Part shown: positions 1-13,400 of the stretch, in pieces
How positions within the stretch are numbered: the first letter of the stretch is position 1
Layout: each line of letters starts with the position of its first letter
Assembly: GCA_949825045.1 (NCBI GenBank)
Contig: OX463815.1
Coordinates: 21,073,231-21,137,230, forward strand
Length of the DNA: 64,000 nucleotides
Source: Argyresthia goedartella
Taxonomy: Eukaryota; Arthropoda; Insecta; Lepidoptera; Argyresthiidae
Direction: 5' to 3'
Notes under the pieces: generated by a model
What the model saw: only the letters and a program-made list of their open reading frames with translations
What the model was told of the DNA's origin: nothing
Database searches by the model: none
Made by a program: the position numbers and the translations under genes

Positions 1-1000
1 TATAACCAAACACTGAATGCCAACAAGAAACTAACGGTAAGGCACAATGTGGCAGCACCATTACTTGTAGAATAAGTACGAAAAGCCATCAAGTCACAAA
101 AGATTGAAAGAGCACCAGGACCTGACAATATACCAAACAAGCTAATGAGGGACACAGTCACAGAATTAGACCCAATACTGACAAAAACATTTAACGACAT
201 ACTCACACAGGTATCATTCCAAGACAGTGGGAGGAGTCACACATTATTCTTCTGCACAAAAAGGAGCCAAAGATTACATTGGCAACTACAGATCAATAAG
301 TCTCATATCGAAATTCTACAAGAGCTTCCCAAAAACAATATTAGAAAGAACAACAAATATATTGGATGAAAAACAACGAGTGGTGCAGGCTGGATTTAGA
401 AAAGACTAGCACCATTAATCACATTCACACATTTAAACAGATTAAACAAAAATACTGTGAGTACAACAAGCCCAGTTACCTCGCATACATTGACTACTCA
501 AAAGCTTTCGACAGCCTCAAGCACAGGTACATATAGCAAAGTCTACAAGAGCAGAGGGTAGGAAACACCTACATAACTATCATCAAAAACATCTACAGAA
601 AATGTTAAGCTTGCATCAGACTGGAATCTTTAGGAGATGCATTCCCAATCAACAAAGTAGTCAGACAAGGCGACCCAATCTCGCCAAAAACATTCTCAGT
701 AGTGTTACAGCAAGTATTCCAGAAATTGTAAAAGGGACAACTAGGACTAAACATAAACGGATTGCTACTGAACCATCTAAGATTCGCAGATGACCTTGTC
801 ATATTGCAGGAATCCCAAAAATACTACAAAACATGATGCAAAGCCTAGCAGACAGAAGCATAGAAGTGGGGCTGGAAATTAACTCGAGCTAGACAAAAAT
901 TATGACAAACTCAGCAGAGGTGGATATAACTACCTGTACTACAACTGTGAATATATCTATCCAGGCCAGTTAATTTCAACTGAAGACCTAATTTCAAAAG
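1..1000 (+). pseudogene. RTE-like LINE reverse transcriptase fragment
   Basis: This is a decayed reverse transcriptase reading frame of a non-LTR retrotransposon, with several stops and frame changes. In order it shows a linker with RAPGPDNIPNKL (about 136-171), NYRSISLIS (about 280-309), QAGFRKD, LAYIDYSKAFDSL (about 482-520), VRQGDPISPKTFSVVLQQVF (about 660-718), LRFADDLVIL (about 780-809) and IYPGQLIS (about 952-975). The RQGDPISP and YxGQ signatures are those of RTE-type enzymes. The 5' part is outside the window and no 3' tail is clear. It is presumed inactive and lies in an upstream intron of bora or in intergenic DNA. Confidence 0.8.
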
Positions 1001-1199
1001 AATTAAACACACATTTAACACATCATTTAAACACAATTTTAATAAAACATAATTTTATTAGAAATAAAAGGCCTTATTATTTTAGCCTTTTTGGGGTCCT
1101 TTCCCGAGATTACATCTTTGATTGCCTGGAGTCTTTGATGTTCCTCCATTCTATCATATTCCATGTCCTATCTCCATGTCCTTCCCAAGGAGGACATGC

Positions 1200-2470
1200 C
1201 TTATATTCTTTAACTAGTGCAAATTTATTCATTGGTTGCCTTTACGCCTTCAGAGCTGCTTGACTGTCGGAATAAATTGCTACAGTATTATTTTTAATTT
1301 CTAGTGTTTCTCAATGTTTCAACACATTCCATTATATAAAAGAAATTCGCTTGGAAAATGCTAGCGTATAGCCACACATTTGTCTTGTTCATTTCTGTTC
1401 ATGATGCAAAAACCAGTTCCTGGTAGTTTTGTACTTTCTCTTCTTGAGGGATCTATGAAGCAAGTTACCGCAAGTTGGTCTGTTTCTATTTCGCAGTTTA
1501 CTCTTATTCCTTTGCGGATTCGTATTTCTTTCTTCTTCTTATTTCTTTCTTCTTATCAAATCGCATTTCCTTCCTTATCCTCCCTCCTTATCAGGCCATT
1601 GTTTGTCAATAGCATTGTTTCTATAATGGAGGCATGTCCTGTGTCCATGGTGTTGCTTTTCCATTCCTTGTTCATTTTCATTCGGTACCATTGTTCAGTT
1701 GCTGTCTTTTTTACTTCTATTGGCAATGGGTTTAGGTTGAGCATTGTTAGTAAGGATGCCGTTGGTGTAGGCCTTATGGCTTCTGGGATCATAAGACATG
1801 CCAATCTTTGTAACTTGCTAAGGTCTTTTTTCGTCGTTGCTAGTTCTGTTCTTTTCCACCATGCCCCAATAAAATTCTTGTTAGAATAATTGCCGTATAG
1901 ATCCAATGGACAATCTCTGGCTTCATTCCCCATTTGTTCCACACGGCTCTCTAGCATTGAAATAAGACTCGAGGCCTTTGCGCACATGGGTGCCAAACTT
2001 CATTCTCCAGTCGAAGGTCACTCCTTGGTATTTTATCTCGCGTACTACTTCTAGTCTTGTACCTTTCAACGTAATGGGAAGCATTTTTTTTTTCTTTTAT
2101 TCATGAAGAGTTGTTTTCTCCGAGTTTAGATCAAGGTCAGTCTCTTGAGACCACCGTAGGACCGTTCCTATCGCTTTCTTCATAGATCTTCTCGCTTCTC
2201 AATAGATCTTATCGCAAATAGGACTTTTCCTCTTTTATCAATAGCCTCATCATCTGTTTATATCTGTAGATAGATGTTCATGTTAGGTACACGAGTTAAT
2301 AGGGAGTCTATTAGTAGACAACACCCCAGTCCCAGCTATCTTCGTCGTCAGCATCACAGCACAACACGAATGGAACGACTTTACCTTTGTAGTACTCGAC
2401 AATATCTTCTGTCTATCGCGGGGGCGGCACGAAGTCTTTCTCACTTGGCATGGAGTTGGATATGAGCGCT
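1200..2470 (-). pseudogene. R1/I-type LINE ORF2 remnant (EN, RT thumb, RNase H)
   Basis: Reading the - strand from 2470 downward, an APE-endonuclease piece appears first (GKVVPFVLCCDADDEDSWDW, near 2430-2370). After an internal loss, the end of the RT follows (KTTLHE near 2110; ARDCPLDLYG, GAWWKRTELATTKKDLSKLQ and AIRPTPTASLLTMLNLNPL in the open stretch 1996-1556). An RNase H motif VAIYSDSQAALKA lies at about 1285-1247. Order and motifs fit the R1 or I groups. Stops and deletions make it inactive. It meets the RTE fragment of the other strand tail to tail near 1075. Confidence 0.7.
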
Positions 2471-2651
2471 ACCTTCTTGTTTCCTCCACCAGCTTCTGAC
2501 AGATTTAGTTCTATAGAGTTTAGTTCTCAACCAGAAAATGTAACCTCAGACGAAACGCCCATCAGCAGACGGGTTCCCAGAGTCATGTTTTGTCTGCAGA
2601 TGAGCGCCAAGTCCTGTATTCCCAGGTCAACACTATCCGTGTTCTTCTACT

Positions 2652-3222
2652 TTATTTAAGCCATGCCGCCACCCGCGACCTATGCAGCTTCTTTTTCGTA
2701 ATGACAATACATTTAAGATCACCGAATTCAGTCCCAAGAAGCCAATCTGTTGCCTCTTCGGTCATTGGTCCCACAAGGACGAATCCTTCCGACACAAATC
2801 CCGACGCGGCAAAATTAGTCATCTTGATGTCGACCCTGGCTTCCATCGCGTTCTCGACCATATTCTGTAGCATTTTCCTAACTGCAGACGACAGAGCATC
2901 GTCACAACAGGTCATCTTTATGGCACAAAGCATCCGCTAGCCCACGGTGCTCTTTGGCGGAGCTACGTGGACACTCGGCCTGCTCCGGTCCGCAATTCTG
3001 GCGCTTAGATGTTCCGGTTTCAGGTCCACCGGAACCCTCCTGGAGTATCTGTATTGAATTATTTACATCCATATTGACCCAACTACTCTGAAGTTTGAAG
3101 AACGTTAGCCGCCGACAATGTTGTAAGGCAACAGGAGGAAACGTATTGTCGTTTCCTCCTGGCGCCGGTCTGGTGCTGTGGGCACTGCCCATGTGCGTGA
3201 TTATTTTTACTTTCCGCGCCAA
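2652..3222 (-). pseudogene. ORF1/DUF4780-like fragment of a LINE
   Basis: Two overlapping open stretches on the - strand (3222-2902 and 2933-2652) read as one decayed protein. The second half (SSAVRKMLQNMVENAMEA, then GFVLVGPMTEEATDWLLG) has the helix, beta strand and WL pattern I associate with DUF4780-type proteins found with insect transposons. I infer that it is ORF1 of the LINE whose ORF2 lies just downstream on the same strand, but the join is not intact. A homology search could reassign it. Confidence 0.4.
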
Positions 3223-3427
3223 TCCTCCTTCAGGGGTACGAGATGGAGGTCAGATGGGCGGTCTTACAGTAGGTGTCGTACAGTTTTCACGTCGAAAATA
3301 GTAAGCCACCCATTCCTGACGAGATTCGTTCGAGCGCCAATAGTTCGAGGCAGAAATGGGTGCTATCACCCGAGTAAAACACTCTACTTTTCATTACGAA
3401 TACGAGGAAAGTAAACACAAGCCAGTT

Positions 3428-3503
3428 AAAATCAAAATTATTTTATTAAAAAACAAAGTCACTTGAAATCAAAATTATTTTGTTAAAAAACAAAGTCACT
3501 TGA
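3428..3503. repeat. Two-unit tandem repeat, 38-bp period
   Basis: Two nearly identical 38-bp units lie head to tail, each ending in ACAAAGTCACTTG. They differ at one clear position (ttttAtt versus ttttGtt). The rest of 3504-4294 is AT-rich with no recognised gene. The 14-base string gaggtcagatggg occurs near 3247 and again near 3883, probably two worn copies of the same dispersed repeat end. Confidence 0.8.
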
Positions 3504-4294
3504 AATTAATATTAACGTTTGTACAGTTATTGAGCGTTAGAGAAATATTTTTTCCAGGCATATTAATATTTGATACTTGTTATGATATTTGAATATCATT
3601 CATAGGAGGCTGGGCTGTAAATGTTGGAGAAGGCATTATTTCGTTCGTAAAATTATTTAAATGTCAACAAAACTAATAAATGAAGAATTAATCATTTTAT
3701 GGCTGTATAGGTTACTACCATTACGTTGTTCAGTATAAACTACGATTCATATATTTATTTTCTAATACTTTTCTCTGCTTTAGAGTAGCCATGTACCACT
3801 TTCAGCACGGTGCCTGGATGAACAATGACCCCCTTTCAGAGTATGAGTAATGAAAACACCTTCCCGATTGTCGTTACTTTAGGAGGTCAGATGGGCCGCA
3901 CCTTGTCCGCAACTGTTTATTATAATAGCACTACTTATAGTAGTGCTTTATTCACAGTTACGCTCCTTCCATTTGAAGGAGGCCTAGATCACTGCAGCTT
4001 GAAAAAGCGCCGTGCCCCTAGTATACCAGAAAGACGTGCCGTCAGAAGCGAATAACAAGTGGGTCTGATGGGCAGGATAATAATTTGATTACTTACTATT
4101 GAAGGATTGCAACGAGTTTTCCAGTTTAGTCTTAGACTCTAAAAATTTTATATATAGATAGACAAGCATGAACGGTTTATAAGTTGATCCAGCGCTTGTG
4201 ATATAACACCCAAGTTCATCCAAACAATCTTTGCCTTTTTAAAATATAAATACTTGATAAATACTTGAAATTTAATATTTTTCATTGATTACAG

Positions 4295-4425
4295 ATTTTT
4301 CTCCCAGGAGATGGTCATGCCTAGTCCATTGGAGTCTTCCAAGAAAGTCAAACCGCTACAGACCTCATATGATTCCATTGTGAAAATAACTAGCGTAAGA
4401 GAAGAAACTATTGTGATGAGGGATG
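4295..4425 (+). CDS. bora: bora exon a (first in window)
   Basis: The acceptor is tgattacag and the donor is G|gtaagt. The exon enters in phase 1 (one base completes a split codon) and leaves with one base over. The protein starts FFSQEMVMPSPLESSKK, which matches the conserved FF..(D/E)(V/M)(I/M)(V/M)PSP block of Bora near residue 100 of the human protein. About 100 residues must therefore be encoded upstream. Confidence 0.85.
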
Positions 4426-7400
4426 GTAAGTTCAAATATAAATAAATACATTTCATCATCAACATCAGTCTGTCAGAGATCCCACTGTTGAGTATAGGCC
4501 TCCTGAACCTCACACACAATTCATTCAGCTTAGCATTAAAATCCCCCCACCCGTTTGAGGCCTAGAGTACAACAGACAGATATATAGACAGTCAGACGCT
4601 TCAAATTTATAACACCCGTCTTTTTTCGTTGGGGGTTAAAAAGCCTCACTATATTTAAACCAGAGTCTCAAATATACCTTCACAAAAACCTAACATTGTC
4701 ATGATAATGGTGACTTCTACTAATACCAGCTATCCACTGCTAGGCAGAGGCCCCTTCTCTGTATCAGCAATCCGCCATTAAAAACTTAACTTAGATCAAA
4801 ATCTTTCACCTGCGCACTGGTTTGTGTAATTTCCCAAGCTGTGTTTTTTAATATTGTGTACCCCACATAAAATTAAAGGAGTTGTCTCAAAAAACCCAGC
4901 CCCGGGGTGCGAAAGAAATGTGTCTCAATAAATAGTGACAATAATTAAGATTTTATTCACAAAAAAATCATAGTTTGTATGCACTGACTTAGAATTACTT
5001 AAAAATAGAAAAAAAACACTTTAGCCATTTCATTTGACACTAATTAGTTTTTACAATTACTATTCTAATTATACTCTTTTATGTTGAGGTAGATTTCGTT
5101 TGCGCCGGACGTGGGTTATTTTTGTATGGGATTTGATACATATCCTTTACTTTTAGGATTTGTCGTTTTCATCGCTATGCCTAAGACTTTTTATGTAATA
5201 TCATAAAATACCTACAATACATAGAAGAGAGTCTGCCTCACATCGAGATTTCAGTTTCAGCTCAGACTGTCCTCACATTCCCTCCGGAGCTACCGCCAGA
5301 ACTGGAGAAAATACTGCAGCAATTCTGCACATTCACGCAGGTATCAAATAGCCACCGAATGCACAAACTGCTCAGTTAATAAAGTGCATCTTATATATCC
5401 AGCTGGCATTGGCTCTGTCTCTCATGCCAGCGTGATAGCATGTCTTTAAGTATTACTCGAACTTTGAGTTGGCACTAGTGCATCCCGGCCTTGACCTAAA
5501 TTAGGGCTCTGATATTATACGTTAGACTGCCGTACACATTTCATGATGATGAAATATGTACGGCTTAAGGCATAAGCATGCTGTTTTATTTATTGGTTTT
5601 GGACTTATTGCCGGACTATAAGATTGAAAGTTTGGTGGGTATATAGTGGACAGAGCCTTATTAAGGGCTATTAGAGAACCCAGTATTGGGCACTCAGACA
5701 GTTACTCTCAGTAAACGCCGCAAATGCACCAAATGACTTCGCATATCATGCCACAAGGGTTCTGCACCTATGAACCGCTTAGTCGCTGTATGACTGCTCC
5801 AACCGTAACTGATATGAAAAAAAAAACTCACGGTTGGTTCGCACACAATTGGGGGTGTTTGCCGCGTCTACTTCTGTGCATGGTCTGAGATTGGGCGATA
5901 GGCCTTCTCACTTAACCCCACTTAACTCGGTCTTTCGCGTCCCAGAATCGCCACGTATACCTACTAGGATTTAAAGGCTCGCTAGGAACTCTAATAATTT
6001 GTGTAGAGAAAGAGAGACCCAACACATTTCTATTTCTCTGGCCGACAACTGAAAGCCATGCCACTGACGGTCACACCCGACACATTTTTTTTTAGTTAAA
6101 GGAGATCTTATCTCGTATGAATTAATTTGTATTTTTCATAGCATAGCAAACATCTTTGGCGTGTGGGTGACACATTTTGTATTTGATGTATGGCGGTCAA
6201 AAGGTTACCGCTCGAACTTACTTATCCCAGAATCGTCACATTTCAGGACCAGGACACATCCGATGAGTACGAGATCACAGCGAATGGCTCGCTCCGTCGG
6301 AAACTACTGTTTGAGGAGCACAGCGATATGGAGCATTACGCGGAGTCCACTGACGACGAGGTTCATGTGGAGAAGCGACCACCCTCCATCCTGGAGCACC
6401 ATACGCCACTTGTGTTCAGTCCCGATCTGGTAAGTTGCTCGTTGAAGATCCCTTACTGAAAACGTCCAATGAATACATATGTTCACGCCTTTTTCCAATA
6501 AGAGGGGTAGGCAGAGACCAAAGACCTCCACTTACTACGATCCTGCCATACAAATTCACCTCTCGCTTCCTCAACATTCATAAGTCTCTTCGTACATGCT
6601 CACCGGTTACCGGCACTTCTACTTTGCATCCATCACTAATAAATTGCCAATTTGGTCTTTGTAGGTCCTTTTTAGGCCTCCCCATCGGACGGCTCCATTC
6701 ACACCCAAGTGAAAATTATCTTGGAACATCACTTGGGCTTATAAATCATCTACTGATAGCTATATCCAGGTCCAGCAGCGCAAAGCCGCATTATTTGTAT
6801 GAATCAGCCCTGAACTTGCTGAAACCGCAAACTTCTTGTCCTCCCTTCTTTGGTATTTCGGGAATTTAACGTGAACAAAATATTTGTACCCGTCAGCTCA
6901 GCCTGCGGAAGGTGTTGAGCCAATAATTTCATGTATTGTATGTAATATATTGTAAACTCTACGCGACTCGTTATTATTCTTATCTATACACGTATCATAA
7001 ACCCTCTTTACTGCGTCCAAAAACCGCAGGTTACGATCAGCATAATGTTAATCTACTTTGTAAAAACTCATTTCTTATCTGAATATTGAACATTATGACC
7101 ATAATGTGTAAATTTTCTACATATTATGACATACAAATTTCGAACGCCAACGCCCGCCTTAGTGCCGCCCCTACTTTGTCTGTGAAGTTGTTCTACTGAA
7201 CAAGCTAAACAAGTGCTGAGCAATTATCAATATCATCATGCCGGTCGAAGATGCGGTTCCTGAACACAATAAAGAGAGCTTATGATATGTGTATAGATAA
7301 ACTAGTGTATGTAACTGTACATAATTAGGCATTAAAACTCTCAAGTGATATCATTATGAAACTCGCCTTCGGTTCGTTTTATAAACCCACTCTCGGGTTT

Positions 7401-10400
7401 TAATGCCCTCAATTATGTATCAGTCACATAAACTACTATCAAAGCATATGTAGATTTTAGTAAAGCGGGAATCATCGTGAGGAAGGAAACCTTCATTACT
7501 CCTTAGCTGCGGCGATGGGTATTGAATAACTGGCTGTGCCTCTGCCAACCCTTAAGGGGAATAGCCGTAAAGCTATAGTGTAAAGTACATACTAAAGGAT
7601 TTATTTTGTAATAAGTATTTAATTAGGTAGGGTTCGAACAGTTCTTAATTAGATATTTAGTTAAAAGTATGTCAACAAGCTCTGTCTTAGGTGTTAGCAT
7701 GGATTTTGGTAAATTTTGACACTGTAGATGTGTAGATGTTCCTGATTTTTCAGGACGTGGTAGAACTATTTGAGCGGCTAGCGCGCTCATACATATATTA
7801 GGTGGGGTAAAAAGTTTCTTCGTATTTTATATGAAAACTCAAGACATGTTTTTTCCAAGTTTATTTACATTTAATAACAGTATGTATGTACCATTTTGTT
7901 CAATGACTTTCTGCCATCTTGTAGGTAGTGACATGATCCCGTTGCTGTAGACATTTTGGCACTTCTCATAAAAAAACTGCGACAAGTAGTTTTGGCAGTC
8001 TTCTCTTGATGTTAACCTGACTTTGCCTGAAGAATTCTGAAGAGAGCGAAACAGGTAGAAATTTGAAGGTGCAAGGTCAGGGCTATAAGGCGGATGCATT
8101 AACACCTCCCAGCCAAACAAGCTTAATTTTTGCTGAGTGGTTAAAGCTGTGTGTGGCCTAGCGTTATCGTGATGAAAGACGACCCCCTTTCTATTGATCA
8201 ATTCCGGTCGCTTTTTCTCAACTTCTTGCTTTAATCTCATCAGTTGTTGGCAGTAGAGATCCGAATCGATGGTTCTGCCCGGCGGTAAAAGCTCATAATG
8301 AACAATACCCTTCCAATCCCACCATACACACAGCATCACCTTATTGCGAGTTAACCCGGGTTTTGCCACAGTCTGTGAAGCCTGACCGGCCTTTGACCAC
8401 TATCTTTTTCGCACGTTCTTGTCGTACGTGATCCACTTTTCATCACCGGTTATCAATCTCCTCAAAAACGGTTCAGTTTCGTTACGTCTCAACAAAGAAT
8501 CGCAAATTTGTATACGGTTCATTAAATTTCTTTCAGTGAGCTCGTGTGGCACCCATATATCGGGCTTTTTTTGTGTACCCACCTTTGTTTAAATGGTTCA
8601 ATGAGTAATCCTCAGTTCTTCAGCTATGTCGTGACTACTGATGTGCCGATCTTGCTCCACTTTTTCGAAAATGGCGTCCATTTTTTCCGTGACTGGGCGA
8701 CCAGAGCGAGGTGCATCTTTGACTTCAAAATTCCCGCATTCAAAACGCTGATACCAACTTTGTGCTACTTTCACCGACACTGTATTTGGTCCATAAACGT
8801 CACAATTTTTTTTTGTGGCTTGCGTTGCATCTTCCCCTTTTTTGTAAACTTTAAAATGTATCGAATTTCTTCATTTGATTCACTCATTTTTTCAGAAAGA
8901 AAAGAAAATGAAAAATAGCTTGAAACAACATGTTTCTATGTTCGTTCTTTTTTTGAAATTTAAACTTTTTAATGACATCAAAACCAGCCAGGTATATTCA
9001 AATAATACTGCCAAAGATATTTAATTCCAAATATACCCACACGAAATACGAAAAGACTTTACCCGACCTATTATATTCGCTCGTAAAATAGTTATCATAT
9101 TAATTATATAGATAGATGATAAAACAATAAATAGAGATGATAATGGAATGTGGATGTGGATGTGCATGTGTTTCAGAGCGCTTTGTTTGAATTATATGCT
9201 AAGACATAAGTGCGAGTTTGGAACAAATTAGAGTCGTTTTATACATTTGCGTCTAGTTTTTCTGTGTCGCAAAATTAAATAGCTTCACTGTACAGACTAC
9301 ATCAGAAATCGCCGGCATAATTATATAACTGAACTGGGCAGCTTGTGAAAAAAGAAAACGGCTTTGTTATTTAATATCAACTAATTTAACATAAAAATCA
9401 ACATCTAGTGCTTTTTGGCATTGGGTCTATTTTGTGAGACCCTTTGGGAAAGACAATGCCCGCGTTTCTTATTTTCTGTGTTCGCTGGACGTCCACTTTG
9501 AATTCGATTATTGCCTTTAGATATGTTTCGGTTCTTGCATCTTGAAATGGCTGTTGGTTGGTGGTAAAATGTCACAGTTCAACAAACAACACAATAACAG
9601 GTCGTGAGTTCACAATAAAAGATCTTATCAGCCATAGATAAGAAAGTATGTAAATTGCATGAACCAAAAAAAATCTTAGTCAGTCGCCCAGTCAGTCATT
9701 CTCTAGACGTTCTACTCGCACATTGCACTTTACGCACACATAAAATCATACGTTTGTCTCACCTTACGCGCAGTGCGAAGCGGTAAGCGTCTTCGTTGTT
9801 TCAGTCATGCACACACTTGTCAATGCGCAACAGGCAAGGCGCTGAGGCATACACAGATTTTGTTCATCAGTATGCGCATTAGTGAAGGCTGAAGTCCATA
9901 GTGTACTATTCACTGAATAGTATTCAGCACCTAACAAAGCTGACTAATATACAGAAAGCGGCTTTATGTTTATGTCCGGCAAGGCCACTTCTGGTTAATC
10001 ATCTGGTAAAGTATTCCCTACTGCATGTTCCAGAATAACGACCAGGTCCAAAAGTTTTTAGGGCCATATTACAGGGCATTCATTTTCCATTATCCTTGTA
10101 TCTACCAATGAATTTTTATATATTTTAAAACTCTAGGTAACATAAATCCAAAACCTGTAATCCTGTGACATTTTCTCCTAACTTTAGTAGTTTTTAATAA
10201 AATTTGCGATTGGGGACACAAAAGAGGGAAGGAGGGAGAGAAAAAAATATAAAAATACAAAATTTTCATGCTTTCTTCCGGATGGGACCGTATTTCAGGT
10301 TAACAATAATGTGATACGAAAATATATATGTATATATATTAAAAGGTATACGGGTGTAAACGAAAGTGACAGCGTGAATTACATTCACATAAGAAAGAAG

Positions 10401-13400
10401 AGAGCGCAAACAATGCGCTGACTCAAACTAAAATAACATAGCGCCAAATCACATCAAAATTGTTCAAAAATAAACTACGCTATTTTGTCAAAATCATTTT
10501 CAAGGAGGTTTACGAATTCATATTATCTACATTTTGAACACAACGCCACAAGGAAATTAGTAAGGATTTCAGAAATAATTCATAAATACAGGAAAAAATT
10601 AAACAGTTTAGAGGTATTTTCGTATTTAAATTCTGTCAAGAAAATTTCATCCAATCGCGTTTTCCTTCTGTGAGAAACTTAATAATTTGATTAAGATTCT
10701 CACAGAAGTTAAGTTTATTGAGTAGTTACTCAATTTAAGTTAACCTAAAAGTCAAATCTGTAGATGACTTTATAGTGGAGTAAATGGATTCGGAAAAAAA
10801 AATATTTTTTTTCTTTTTGTTTCATATCACCTTAATTCCCTGGTCTTGGGAACTGGAAACAGTGATATCAAAAAAACTTAAGTATTTGAGACCATTGGAA
10901 TGTTTTCTCTACCTTCCGGGATTCTCTCTTCTCTGCCTCCACCGCTAAACCACATAGGTCGTTAAAGTGTGCTCTTATTATCTTTTCTAGTCCAACAGCC
11001 TATCCAAAGGCATGAAGCGAACCTTTGGCACACCCGTCTCAAAGCACCCCGGCAAGCTCCGTAACAAGATCCTTCAAGTAGCAGACTTTGGAGACCTCTG
11101 CTTCAGTCCCATACAGTTCCCTTCTACGGCTGAGTCGTCGCTCGCCTCTGCCTCCATATCGCCGCTGACAAAACCTTCCAGTGATGAAGAGGTAAGCTCT
11201 TAAAGAAGTCGTTACGGGCTTACAGGCAAGAAGGCGAGACCTGAGAATACGATTCTTATCTGTTGAGTCAATTCAGATACTTTTTAAGGACTGTCAAAAC
11301 GCTAATTAGTTCGGCGCTAATTAGTTCGGGAGTTGTATTGAAAACTGCAGAATGACGTCAGGAAATATGTGACCTCAAATGTTGGTCTAATTTCATAAAA
11401 TTACGTTTATCAATTTAGATTTATTAACTATCGGACTATGGTGATATTGACGAGTTCTTCATAGGTAAGACATATTTTATATTTGTTTGTTAACCCAGAA
11501 AAGTAGTGGATTGCGACTGTGCGTGCGAGGCGAGAGCTGAGAATTAGGATTGTGTGCGTGCACACCCACAGTGTAGAGAGTAAAGCGGCTTGAAGCGAAG
11601 CCGGCTACTCACACATTTCGCATTTCTCTCATGATATGGTCTCGCCTTCTGGACTATTATCTTTCACATACAATCTATCTATGCCCTGCTAATTAGAAAA
11701 ATATAGATAGGTAGGTAGCAGCAGACTTCGAGGAGCCTGCTTAAGTCCTTCTACACCTGAGTCGTCGCTGGCTTTGCTGCTTCGAATCCCTCGCTCTACT
11801 CACCAGATTGTCTAATTTTGTTTTCTAATACTGTCTTCATAATAGGAGCGCGCCGTGGTCTTGTGAGATTTACGGTTACTCACGCAGAAGATGCTGCGTG
11901 AGTAACCATAACCATGTACCAATGTGATAAATGATTTATCTTAAATACAATATCGGACGTTCCGTGTTGCGGATGATATGTTAAGCTGTAGGTCCCGGCT
12001 ACTATCGCTACTTAGTAGTTAGTAGTATAGGAGTTCTGATACCCCAATATGGCATCTTGAAGACTTCTGAGGGTAGGGTTGGCCACTAGCTCGTCACCCC
12101 TCCAACAACCCGCAAAGAGCCAGCGTGGTGGAATATGGCTTAATCTAACTCGTATCTGGGTAAAGGCCTGTGCCCCTGGGTGGGGTCATTAATAGGCTTC
12201 TTTTTTAACACGCTTTTATTAGGTTCATCTGTAACTAAGGGAGTACGTTACTATTATAAACCAATAATTATGTAAGTTAGGTGACAATGCAATATTATGA
12301 TACGATTATGAGCTGATCTGATGATGGAGCCGGATGTTGGTCACAGGAACTCCGTAATAAAATAACGCAATCCTACCAAGTTTGGGCTCTTTAGAATCGT
12401 CTCGGTGAGATTTGCTGGATTAGTGAGGGTATCAAGCTGATCTGATGATGGGACCTGAAGGTGGAACACTTCAACGGCTACTAGTAAACTCCTAGAGTTT
12501 GGACTTGCTTGATTTGTTTTAGGCTGGTATTTAATCGCACATCAAAAATACTGCTTTGCGCAGCAAAAACACTTTTTATGTTTTAAATATTTAATGAGTA
12601 CTTAAGTTTATGTTTTAACTTGTTCGCTCCCAGAAGCACAAAATAGTGCTCGAAATTATTTTACCGCTAACTCGCGGAAGCACAAAATAGTGCTTGGAAC
12701 AACACGGTCCATTACGGCTCCGAATTTTGGCATGACGGTATGGTTGGACAGTGAAAATGTGCCTTTATCAAAATTCTCTGAATGTTCCTTTATTTTTTGG
12801 TAGTTGGCAATCACAAATCGGAGGTGCCAATAAACCACAAAACTGTATTCATTCAAGAATTGGCCTGCAATCTCGCATTTTGCACACAAACTTTGACTTC
12901 GTTTTTGATAGTGATAATGTATGGGAGACATAGTAAAAGAATATATGGATTGATATGGTATATATTTAGGATAATAACAGTCATAATTATGATACATAAT
13001 TATTCTCAGTTATAGAAACAAAAATCATATAGTGTCATGAAACGTATATTTTTCCTCACATCTGTACTTTAGACAGCGTATACATATATGAGGCATAATG
13101 GGATGGGGTTTAGAATCACACTATCAAATAAAACAGTCAATAAACATGTTTTGTCTTTTTATTTCAAAGCTTTAGACCTATTACAATAGAAGCAATCCTA
13201 CATTTACGACACAGCGTCGCATAATTTCCGTGCGCCGCCCTGACAGCTCGTGACGCGAAAACCAACAATCAAAACAGAGCGTGGCTAGCGGAAGGGTTAA
13301 GTATTTTTTGAAGTTAATGTTTTTTTGTTGTTGTTCTTACATGTTGATTAATTTCCACGCCTACCGAACGGCGTGGAATCCGAAGGGGAGTGGGCTTTTG

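Noticed and set aside
1380..1889. 169-codon frame (+)
   Set aside because: It is opposite the R1/I-type RT remnant, which explains the open frame on the other strand.
12656..12997. 113-codon frame (-) inside a TTAA-flanked segment
   Set aside because: I considered a piggyBac transposase piece but found none of its motifs (DN.FTS, MGG.D..DQ, Cys-rich tail).
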